64,000 nt of DNA from Gerris lacustris (lineage: Eukaryota > Arthropoda > Insecta > Hemiptera > Gerridae), in the NCBI GenBank assembly GCA_951217055.1, contig OX578276.1:36852205-36916204 (forward strand). Direction: 5' to 3'. The notes below the pieces were generated by a model that worked only from the letters and a program-made list of their open reading frames with translations, was not told the DNA's origin and did not search any database. Positions 44,660-53,782 of the stretch are shown in pieces (the first letter of the stretch is position 1; each line of letters starts with the position of its first letter). Position numbers and translations under genes: made by a program.

Positions 44660-45218
44660 TCCCAATCAACTTTACGTATAGCCTAGCCGTTGATATTTTG
44701 AGGTGGAGGTCTGTTTGGAAAAAGTGTTAACATTAATGGAAAATGATCACTTCTATAGAGGTAAGGGAGTACATCCGAGTCTGAATTCCTCATTATATTT
44801 GGTGAGATGATAACAAGGTCCATTGCATCTAATTTACCGTTTCTGCTATCCATGTAAGTGAATTAATTATCATTTTTTAGACATAAATTGTTCTTGTCAA
44901 TAAAATTTTCTATTTATTAACTTTTCGGGTCAATTTTGGATGATCCCCATATAATATTGTGAGAGTTAAAGTCTCCAGCTATGATCAAAGGTGTTGGTAG
45001 TTGATTTAATATGCACCCCAATTTAGATTGAGTGACTATTTCGGATTGGTCTAAATATACATTACATATAGTGACTGATATGATGATCCTACTCGAACAG
45101 TAAGTATTTTAAGATTTGAATTGGTTTTAAGTTGGTCAACAGGTATATTAGGGGTAGCAATTATGGCTAAGCCACCTTGCCAAGTTCCCTGAACGTCTAG
45201 GCGATACAATATGAGATG
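44660..45218 (-). pseudogene. LINE-B fragment: endonuclease domain
   Basis: Minus strand: LDVQGTWQGGLAIIATPNIP, DQLKTNSNLKILTVRVGSSY, then decayed GDFN-type and DAMDLVIISPNI, YRSDHFPLMLTLF (SDH dyad) segments. It resembles the LINE-1 endonuclease (GTWKGGLAIL). Its 5' side is cut at the palindrome's right inner edge, so the order of domains is reversed relative to an intact element. Confidence 0.7.
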
Positions 45219-46017
45219 GCAGCTTTCTCTAATGTATTTACGAAGCATCTTTCTTCTTAGTCTCAATGCTTTCTTACTGTCATTATTCCACCACGGTACT
45301 AGTGGTCTTCTTCCAACGTTTGCCTCGGGAATAGACGTTTCTGTAGCACTAAGGATTGAAGAAGTTAAAAAAGCTTAATAAGGATTCCACTGATTCAAGT
45401 TAAGGTTTATAATTTGGTACAGGGCCGGCGCGACCGTATAGGGGTACAGGCTAGAGCCTGAGGGGCGCTGCAAAATACTTGCCCACCAAGAAGTCACTGT
45501 TTTTACAAAGAAAGATAGATGAATAACTTAAATTAGGTGAATAACTTGAATTACCTGTAGTATCAATTAAGAATCGAGTTGAAAACGTCCTGACAAGTCC
45601 AAAGAGTCAAGAAAATGGTAGGAAGCAGCACACCGGCGCCCTCGCTCACTACCTGAGAGATCTTCAAAAACCGCTTCCATAGTCCCAAAAGAATCTCAGA
45701 TCCCCATCTTCTCCCCCACACTTCTAGAACCCATTATAGTATACCCCTAAAACTATCCCCAGCCCGGAAATTCCCTTCAAAATTCCTAATCTCCCACCAC
45801 AGGTAGAAGAAGATAACAAAACAAATGGAGACAATCTTGAAGAAGTCTCCGCTAACCCAGGCCCCTCCTTAATTAAACTTTCTCCTGATATAGAAATGGA
45901 CACGCCACCACAAAAAGATCATCCCGAAGATTACTCTTAAACTCCTGCAATGGAACTTGCGGAGCCTCCGCAGCAGATTAGGAGACCTACAGTAGATACT
46001 ATCAGAATTCTATCCTG

Positions 46018-46761
46018 TGCCTCAGGGGGGCAAGTTATAAGTGTTACTCTTTTTTTACTTGCAGTTAATGAAGAAAACGGATATCACGAGCGGTAACTGA
46101 TTTTAAAAGATCTACAACTTTGGTGCTATGACTTTTTGTCGTATCATCATCGGTTGTACCTTAGATGGTGATAATTTTGGTATTTTTTTTTTTTGTTTAA
46201 TTTTTTCCTTTTTGTCTTAGAATGGCCATAGTTTCTATAATAGTTGACCGATTTTATTTCTGATTGAGGCGCTTGAATCTTACACTAAAGCTCTTTAAAT
46301 TGGTTATATTTTATTTCATTAGTTCATCCTATTTGCTGAGAACACGAGAGTAAACTTTTTCCCGTGTGCCATGTCACGTGACCACTTTTTTTGGTTTTTA
46401 ATATTGTGACGGATATCATTTGAAAGGCCTTGACATGTACATTAAAGCTATTTTATTGGTTTATTTTTTTAAAAAAATTGTACATGTAATTTTGTAACGA
46501 TTAAGAGTTTAAATATTTTTTTGTTATTAGGTTTCTTATTTATTTTTATTTATTAGTTTAATTAATGCCCTTTTGTATTGTTTGTTTTTTAAAAATATAA
46601 TTTTGGTACCTACCTCAAAGTACAGGGGTACAAATGTTAAAGTTAATCTTTTATCATATGATGTATATCGTTGAAAAGCTCTTGAACAGTAGATTAAATT
46701 TTGTTACGTTCTATTTTGTGTTATTTCTAGTTTTGAGGGTGTAAAATTAAAAAAATGTATA

Positions 46762-46763
<2 letters not shown>
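46018..46763. repeat. dispersed repeat, no gene
   Basis: 46400-46620 matches 56640-56855 in direct orientation (GGCCTTGACATGTACATTAA, TTTTTTTGTTATTAGGTTT, AATTAATGCCCTTTTGTATT). The rest is AT-rich. Confidence 0.6.

Positions 46764-46821
<58 letters not shown>
46764..46821. repeat. poly-T tract, ~58 bp
   Basis: An uninterrupted T run. It may be the poly-A tail of a minus-strand retroelement whose body is not recognisable. Confidence 0.9.
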
Positions 46822-46824
<3 letters not shown>

Positions 46825-46996
46825 CAATAATGGTTTGTAAAAGCATAAAATCAATAATGTACGTGAATAGGATGCGAGGAACTATGTGCCACACTAATTG
46901 GTAGTCTATTTTTATTTAAAATTTTGATAAAATGTTTAATAACAATTAAATTTAATCACGAAAACATTTATATACATAATATAAATATATATATTT

Positions 46997-46997
<1 letters not shown>

Positions 46998-47084
<87 letters not shown>

Positions 47085-47230
47085 TTTATACACATACATT
47101 TTACTACTAAATACTCATAATACTTTACTACTAATTTTTACTACTAATTTAACTATTTCTATTATATCTTACAACCATAGCACAATCAGGAACCAATTGA
47201 AATTTGGAAAATGTACATTTTTTTTTGGAA

Positions 47231-47320
<90 letters not shown>
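46998..47320. repeat. (TA)n tracts and (ATA)n
   Basis: (TA)n at 46998-47080 and 47233-47297, the latter followed by (ATA)n to 47320. The 150 bp between them are AT-rich without features. Confidence 0.93.
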
Positions 47321-48045
47321 GGTTGTTTATTGGTAGTGGTTTCAAAGTAACAACAAAATAAATGATAAAAACAACAAAAAGCTTGGCTATAAGCCGTTAG
47401 CTGGAGTTGGAGGTAGATGTGCCGTAATACATATTACATATTATCTCCATTTTCATACAAATAAATAAATAAAAATGTTAATTAATAACATGCGCAACAT
47501 TTTAACACCTAAATAACTCTTTAAAAGTATCTATGTTACAAGTAATTAAAATAAAATTGTAACAAATAACCTAATGTGATAAATGATATGGTTTTATAAC
47601 AAATAATTCTATAACAATTTTATAACAAAGAATATTTAAAAATAAATAAATAAACAATTAAATAAACAATTAAATAAACAAATGAATAAACAGATAAAGA
47701 AAAAAAGTAAACAAACAAATAATCATAAAAATATCAAAAAACGTGACTAAAAGCCTTCGGCCTGCAGTTGATGGTGGATATATACAAGTATCTAAAATAA
47801 TAATTACGTAATAATAAATAAAAGACTTACAGAACATGCTAAATACATAAATCTCTCATACGAATAGAATAAAATAAAATTGGAACAATTAAACCAATGA
47901 GTTAAATAAAAAGATAAAATAAATAAATGATAATATTTTTAGCTAATACATTATTATATTTATATATAAACACATGCATACACAGACATACATTTTTAAT
48001 TAACTCTTTCCTATTCACTTATCTATCCTATTCTTTTTTTTATAT
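47321..48045. other. AT-rich flank of LINE-4
   Basis: Two similar short segments (GCTTGGCTATAAGCCGTTAG at 47381 and a diverged partner ending GCCTTCGGCCTGCAGTTG near 47770), each with a small hairpin, sit in AAATAAATAAAC-type sequence. They may be 3' ends of related retroelements. Confidence 0.4.
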
Positions 48046-48058
48046 ATTTTTTTTTTTT

Positions 48059-51000
48059 TTACCAGAACTGGGGGCCTAAAACTATAATATTTCTATACGC
48101 ATAAGCTGCTTTTAAATAACTGGCTAGTTTGTGCCAGCCTTTACAACCATTTAATAGATTGAGCACCTCCTCTCTAGGTATATATTGCTCACCTAAGTAT
48201 CGTTGCCTAATGTTTTTAAGCGCAGTGCAGTTTCCTACGAAGTGTACAACATCTTCTCTTCTATTCTCCCTACAAATTTCACAGTTGGTATTGTTATCCC
48301 TTATCCATGGTTTTGAATTTATATTGATCATTTCACTTCTGGCCAGCAATATCATTCTTTGGGAGTCGTAGTCAAGGTCTGATCGTATGTAGTTGGCGGT
48401 GACACTATGGTCTAAATCTTTATATATTAAATGATACTGGGCCTGGTTTATTCTCTCATTGCACTCGTTGAAAAAATTGCTTTCTGCCCTTTCCCACCAC
48501 TTCCACATAATCTTAATCCATTCCCGCCGGTTTTCAAAACCTCCCTCGAACCTTGTATTCATTTCTTCAACTCTTGCCGACCATAGTTTGAACCAAGACA
48601 GCTTTCTGTCACACAAAACTTTAGACAGTTGGAGGGGGAGCCTTTCCTCACTCATCTCAAAAACTTTGCTCAGATACTTAATGTGTAATTTGAGAGTAAA
48701 ATAGAAGATAGGTAGTAGACCAGTTTCTTTGTATATAACATAGTTCGGTGTGTTGTAAGGTAATTTGTAAACTTTCTTCACAAAAAATCTTAATAATTTT
48801 TTGACCGTTTCTATTTTCTCCTGTCCCCAGATTTCTGCTGCATAACACAGTACTGACCTCGCCACGCTATTGAATATATTAGATTTAGTTTCGAAATGGA
48901 CTTCTTTACGATTCAGCACATTCTTCCACGCAGTATTAATAGCACATTTCGATGAAGTTAACTTGTGCTGTAGATGTAAATTGAAGTTTAGGTTTGATGT
49001 CAGTGTTACGCCTAGATACTTATAATTTTTTACAATAGCGATCTCATTCCCTCCGAATGTCCAACGCTCTGAATTTTTCATTTTTCCTCCTTGTTTAAAT
49101 ATAATTATTTTTGATTTTTCCATATTCACAAGCAGATTCCACTTATTTATGTAGGCCTCAAGCCGGTCGATCATATCCTGTAACAACTGAATACTATCAC
49201 TTAAAATCGCGATGTCATCAGCAAAAAGCAGAATCCTGATGTTTAAGTTTTCAATATTTACCCCGCCTCCTATTTCCGCTACTAAATCATCGATGTACAG
49301 AGTAAAAAGAACGGTGCTTAAAATACAACCTTGTCTAAGACCCATATTGGTCTCAAATCCGCTAGATAGACGGTCTTTGCACCACACATTGGCTGTGGTA
49401 CCTCCAAGCATATTTTTCAGGAGATTTAGTAGTTTTGTGGACAAGCCCAATTGACTAAGCTTGTAAAATAAGGAGGGTCGGTCAACTGAATCGAATGCGG
49501 CTTTCAAATCTACAAAAAAGCAATACAGGCGTTTTTTCTCACTTCTTGTAATGTTAACTATATTTATTATATTGTAAAGATTGTCCGTAGTTGAGTACCC
49601 TCGTCTGAACCCTGCCTGGTTTTCTGAGATAAGTTTGTTTTCCTCCACCCATTGTATTATTCTATTGTAGACCAACGACGCAAATAACTTAGAAGCAGCA
49701 TTGATAAAGGATATACCACGATAATTTTGGGGTTGGTCTACTTCCCCTTTTTTAAATATGGGAAATATAATAGAAGATTTAAAATGATCTGGCACACTTG
49801 AAGAATTAAATATATAATTGAAATAATTGAGAAGCTTTCTGGTAAACGCTGGGGTAGCATATTTAAAGTATTCTGACGGTATTCTATCTGAACCTGGCGC
49901 TTTATTGTTCTTTGCATGTGTCAAAACAAATTCTAGCTCTTCGATACTAAACTCCGGGTCCAGAGTTGCATTTTCAATTAATGGTTGGGCATAGTGGATT
50001 GGCAAACAGGCATTTACTGGGTTCAGCAGGCCATCAAAATACATTTTCCACTCCTCTGGTTTTATTAGTATGGACACGGTAAAATTTGTTTTCTTTAGTT
50101 TCTTAATTTTTTGCCAAAATGTCTTGGTGTCTGTAGCTTCCGATAGGCTACTCGCTATAGCTTTATAGTACTTATTTTCTTTATCTTTACAAAATATTTT
50201 ATACTTTTTATTAGCGTCTATATAAATCTGCCTTGTATAATAATTGTCCGTTTTCTTGAATAGTTTAAGAAGAGTAAATACCCTGTTTCTCTCCTTATCG
50301 CATTGGTTATCAAACCATGGTTGTTTATACTTATTTTGTTTTGTGTTCTGCTTTTGATATGCACTTTGTTTTATGGTATTAATAAAATTATTTAAATCAA
50401 TTTCAGAATCTTCTTGTAACTCCCACTTAGAAATAAATCCGTCGAGCTTTTTCTGATATTCGTCTTTAAAAAATTCGTACCAATTTACTTTTGGAAGTAA
50501 GGGCAAGGATTCTATTGTGTTTTTACTAGTCGATGCTATTTTTAATGTTACAATCAAAGGTAGATGGTCAGAAAAAGTCTGGCAGCCGACTTGCATATCA
50601 CCTACTAGTTTAATTAGGTCTCTACTGATGCAGGCAATGTCATTTACCGAACTTCCTTGGCCTCCTACGAATGTGTATTCACCGAATTCGTCTCCTGGAG
50701 TTCTGCCATTTAACACCACTAAATCGTTGTCAATACAAAAATCTATAAATTCTCTGCCCTTTTTATCTTGGTGTTTATCTTTCGATTGCCGTTTGCTGTT
50801 CAGATGCCCTGTTGTATTGAATACTTCATCCATCTCTTCAAATCCTTGTAGCTCACCTATTCTTACATTCATGTCACCAATTAATAAATGCCTAGACAAC
50901 TCATGCTCACTAAATAAGTTAACTAAATGTTCAAAATCAGACTGCCAGCGACTACCGTTCAAGTAAATTGGGTATACATTAAAAAACAAGTTATTTGGCT

Positions 51001-51472
51001 TATCGTTTATTCTTATTATTATATATTGTTCCAATTGGTTGATAGTAAAATTTCCGTAAAATTTAGATTTCATATTTATGCCCACAGCAATTCCCCCACT
51101 AGCACGTCCGTACTTACTGATCTTTACTGCCGGTACCCAAGACATCTTGAATTGTCTCATTAAAGACCCACTAAAGTTATTACAATCATCGGCGGTAAAA
51201 TGTGTTTCCAATAATAATATTACATCAAATTGAATGAGATAATTAAAAAAATCTAAATTATTTATTTTCGATTTAAGTCCTCTGATATTGTAGGATAATA
51301 TTTTAATTTTCTTAAGTATGTCTTCTGAATGGTAGGGTGTTTGCTGATGCTTAGTAGGGTTGACCTGTGGAGTTAAATTAGACTGTGGGTAGAGTGTTAC
51401 TGTACCAGTATTAATGTTATCCTGACTCCAGATGTTCTCCCTTACTACTGTATTCTTATTATTCTTTTGTTG
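48059..51472 (-). CDS. LINE-4 ORF2: endonuclease and reverse transcriptase, intact
   Basis: 1,137 codons with no break. Endonuclease motifs: ILSYNIRGL (Asn), DVILLLETHFT (Glu), HLLIGDMNVRIG (Asp/Asn) and CQTFSDHLPLIV (Asp/His). RT: APGSDRIPSEYFKY, NYRGISFINAASKLF, CFFVDLKAAFDSVDR (motif A), LRQGCILSTVLF and RILLFADDIAILS (motif C). The C-terminus has CEICRENRREDVVHFVGNC. It starts directly after the ORF1 UGA in the same frame and has no ATG for the first 104 codons. The stop TAA is completed by the poly-A tail. All catalytic residues are present, so activity is possible. Confidence 0.93.
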   Translation of the reverse strand, partial: QQKNNKNTVVRENIWSQDNINTGTVTLYPQSNLTPQVNPTKHQQTPYHSEDILKKIKILSYNIRGLKSKINNLDFFNYLIQFDVILLLETHFTADDCNNFSGSLMRQFKMSWVPAVKISKYGRASGGIAVGINMKSKFYGNFTINQLEQYIIIRINDKPNNLFFNVYPIYLNGSRWQSDFEHLVNLFSEHELSRHLLIGDMNVRIGELQGFEEMDEVFNTTGHLNSKRQSKDKHQDKKGREFIDFCIDNDLVVLNGRTPGDEFGEYTFVGGQGSSVNDIACISRDLIKLVGDMQVGCQTFSDHLPLIVTLKIASTSKNTIESLPLLPKVNWYEFFKDEYQKKLDGFISKWELQEDSEIDLNNFINTIKQSAYQKQNTKQNKYKQPWFDNQCDKERNRVFTLLKLFKKTDNYYTRQIYIDANKKYKIFCKDKENKYYKAIASSLSEATDTKTFWQKIKKLKKTNFTVSILIKPEEWKMYFDGLLNPVNACLPIHYAQPLIENATLDPEFSIEELEFVLTHAKNNKAPGSDRIPSEYFKYATPAFTRKLLNYFNYIFNSSSVPDHFKSSIIFPIFKKGEVDQPQNYRGISFINAASKLFASLVYNRIIQWVEENKLISENQAGFRRGYSTTDNLYNIINIVNITRSEKKRLYCFFVDLKAAFDSVDRPSLFYKLSQLGLSTKLLNLLKNMLGGTTANVWCKDRLSSGFETNMGLRQGCILSTVLFTLYIDDLVAEIGGGVNIENLNIRILLFADDIAILSDSIQLLQDMIDRLEAYINKWNLLVNMEKSKIIIFKQGGKMKNSERWTFGGNEIAIVKNYKYLGVTLTSNLNFNLHLQHKLTSSKCAINTAWKNVLNRKEVHFETKSNIFNSVARSVLCYAAEIWGQEKIETVKKLLRFFVKKVYKLPYNTPNYVIYKETGLLPIFYFTLKLHIKYLSKVFEMSEERLPLQLSKVLCDRKLSWFKLWSARVEEMNTRFEGGFENRREWIKIMWKWWERAESNFFNECNERINQAQYHLIYKDLDHSVTANYIRSDLDYDSQRMILLARSEMININSKPWIRDNNTNCEICRENRREDVVHFVGNCTALKNIRQRYLGEQYIPREEVLNLLNGCKGWHKLASYLKAAYAYRNIIVLGPQFW

Positions 51473-51475
51473 TCA
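51473..51475 (-). promoter_or_regulatory. single in-frame UGA between ORF1 and ORF2
   Basis: The only stop in 1,426 codons. The context is GAA-UGA-CAA, and UGA followed by C is the leakiest stop context known. An ATG overlaps the stop in another frame but that frame ends after five codons, so simple overlapping reinitiation does not reach ORF2. Confidence 0.6.
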
Positions 51476-52339
51476 TTCTGATGTGCCTGGTCGATCTGTG
51501 CCACCCTTATCAGTAACACTGCTTCCGTGGAGTGGACTTAAAACATCGGTTACTTGGATCCCTGTCATTTCACAGAACTTTGTAATTCCATTTTCTTTTC
51601 TCCATATAAGATCACCACTTTGAGATATTTTAAATTTCTCTTTATCTATCAGTAAATAGTCATAGCGCACCGTAACTCTGGCGGCAGAATCCGCGGCTAT
51701 AATTGCTTTACGCAGAGTAAAAAGTTGTTTCCTTTTTAGCTGTGTGTTAGGGTTAAAATCCCTATGGACAATGAAACCAGTGCCCTTGAGTTTTTTGCAG
51801 CTGCTAGTTATTCTTATGACATCTTCACTATTTTTAAAATTAGCTAGTATCGGCCGACAACCATTAATGTTTTTTCCTATGAGATTGACTTTTTCGATTT
51901 CGACGTTCTGACATTCCAAAGCATGAGTACAAAATTCGTTTATTACTTTAGTTAGGTTGTCGTTCTCATTATATTGGATACCCCTAAAAATTAAATTTTT
52001 CTCTCGCATTTTATTGTCGATATCCTCTAACTTCTGGTCAGAATCGGATATTCTCTCTTGCAATGCTTTCAGCTCTTTTTTTAATTGTTTATTTTCCCCT
52101 TTGATTTGTTCCATTTCATTTTTTATCTCTTTTTTAAAATTATTTAAATCATCTTTGGAGGCCAAATTTAGCTCACTAACCGCTGACTTTATTAGCTGAA
52201 ACATTTCAGCTGCTCCGAGGTCGCTAACTTTCGTCATAGTTGTTTTTGGGAGCTTCTTTTCTGGAGAAGAGTTGCTAGAAGAATCTCTCGGTCGTTTCAA
52301 TCTGGGGTTATCGAAATACTCTTTAATGGAATTAGGCAT
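51473..52339 (-). CDS. LINE-4 ORF1: coiled-coil RNA-binding protein
   Basis: ATG at 52337-52339 (MPNSIKEYFDNPRLKRPRDS); 288 residues. A basic/Ser-rich N-terminus is followed by a long coiled coil (about residues 60-110, KEIKNEMEQIKGENKQLKKE) and an RRM-like fold (NLIFRGIQYNENDNLTKVIN to GTGFIVHRDFNPNTQLKRKQ), as in L1-type ORF1 proteins that trimerise and bind element RNA. It ends in RPGTSE then TGA (51475-51473). The codon after TGA begins CAA, and ORF2 follows without a frame change. Confidence 0.9.
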   Translation of the reverse strand: MPNSIKEYFDNPRLKRPRDSSSNSSPEKKLPKTTMTKVSDLGAAEMFQLIKSAVSELNLASKDDLNNFKKEIKNEMEQIKGENKQLKKELKALQERISDSDQKLEDIDNKMREKNLIFRGIQYNENDNLTKVINEFCTHALECQNVEIEKVNLIGKNINGCRPILANFKNSEDVIRITSSCKKLKGTGFIVHRDFNPNTQLKRKQLFTLRKAIIAADSAARVTVRYDYLLIDKEKFKISQSGDLIWRKENGITKFCEMTGIQVTDVLSPLHGSSVTDKGGTDRPGTSE

Positions 52340-52580
52340 CAGATAATCTAGTTCAATTCTTAAGCTTTTGTTTGTTTTTAAAAATATTGTTGACTTGCAT
52401 GAAAAGAGTTTCACATCAGTTGATTATTTTATTCTTTTACATCAACAATAACAGAAGTGTAGCCTGGAAGGGGTTTATCTAGTGGGAGCAGCGAGTGTTC
52501 CTGGTGGGGTATCCCCTCCACTCTCCCTGGCCCTCCGATGTTCACCAACACCAAGGTTAACAAGCTCTGTATTTACACAC

Positions 52581-53020
52581 TCTGCTTACTCACACTAATA
52601 CAGAATTAGAACTGATATCTCGCATTCTTGGAATTCTGTCATACTTTCTGTGCTGCAGCCTAAACCGCTCGGTAGATTAGTTTCAAACAAATTTTATACG
52701 TTGACTTATATTATTTTTAATCGTTAAAACTATTAAAAGGATAAACTTGTAATAAGTTATTAGTATAACAGTAAAAAATACTCACGTTGCCTGAAGAAAC
52801 AATATTATTTCCTCTTACCAGACTGTGTTTCACGCAGAATCCGTTTTTAATTAAGTGTGCAAAAAAACAGAACTCTAACACAAAATTAACCCAATGAAAA
52901 CTAAAAAAATGCTAGAGCGTTATAATACACGTGTGTCTCGGACGGGCTCTACCATCCAACTCCCTCATATATATATATATATATATAACCCTGGCAGTTG
53001 ATCGGGACTAAAATCCAAAA

Positions 53021-53107
<87 letters not shown>

Positions 53108-53220
53108 CAATGTTAGACCGTGTTTGGCACACTGCAATAAGGTACACAATTTGTGATAGTGAGAGACACCAAGGGATGTGTCACGCAAGTGCGACACATA
53201 GGAACTGTTCCAACATCCGA
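52581..53220. other. AT-rich flank with TA tracts
   Basis: (TA)n at 52964-52986 and 53023-53104. A segment CACACTGCAATAAGGTACAC follows. No gene seen. Confidence 0.6.
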
Positions 53221-53782
53221 CAATAAGTCAATAAGATGTTGGCTCGCCATTACGGCATGTCCTACGCCAAGTTCGGCGTTCACTTACCACTAATCCTGCC
53301 TTCGAAAATATCCTTCCGCAGGGAACTGAGGTGGCTAACCCATTACATTTTCTTTTGGGTGCATATGGTGGTATTTATTCCACCACGTCAATGGATAACC
53401 GGTTTGGATTAGAGGCTCGTGATCCATGTACCGCTGGACTTCGGCTATAGCCATAGTTGTGGAATTACCTAAAATCAAACAAAAGTAAATTTTAACACCA
53501 TATTTAAATATTATATACTTCTATTTGGAATGAATTTATTTGTGAGATTTCATATAAAAGAAGGTACTTACAGCGAGGAGCCAGGAAAGCCATTTTCTTA
53601 TCATATTCTTTGAGAAATTGGTCCATTTCATCGGTATTATACGTGTCTTCATTACCCTCGCCAGATGAAAGGGCTGGGGGATCAGCAGGTTTAGGGTGGT
53701 CAACACTACTATCTCCAAAATGTTCGTAAACTAATTTCTTTACAAAACCTATTACTTGTTTCTTTTCCCTATCTCCCGCCTG

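Larger units (their letters stand above)
43132..46017. repeat. 799-bp inverted duplication with 1,288-bp spacer
   Basis: Left arm 43132-43930 and right arm 45219-46017 are reverse complements of exactly equal length. Paired coordinates sum to 89149 at the outer end, the inner end and in the middle (43728 with 45421), so there are no indels; spot checks show no mismatches. The left arm continues smoothly into LINE-3 outward and LINE-B inward, while the right arm ends abruptly on both sides, so the right arm looks like the copy. Confidence 0.9.
48046..52580 (-). mobile_element. LINE-4: nearly intact L1-like LINE
   Basis: Poly-A (48046-48060) directly after ORF2, then ORF2 and ORF1 in one frame, and a 5' region to about 52580 (5' end not fixed). 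Both ORFs are open. The ORF1 type (coiled coil then RRM-like) and the ORF2 type (endonuclease, RT, zinc-binding tail, no RNase H) set it apart from LINE-1, LINE-3 and LINE-5. I could not identify the TSD. Confidence 0.88.

Noticed and set aside
51473..51475. The LINE-4 UGA as an ordinary nonsense mutation in one long ORF
   Set aside because: Not excluded, but the stop lies exactly between two complete proteins with a linker-like region and is the only break; kept as a finding with a test.
48129..52199. Plus-strand open frames across LINE-4
   Set aside because: Antisense shadows of ORF1 and ORF2.
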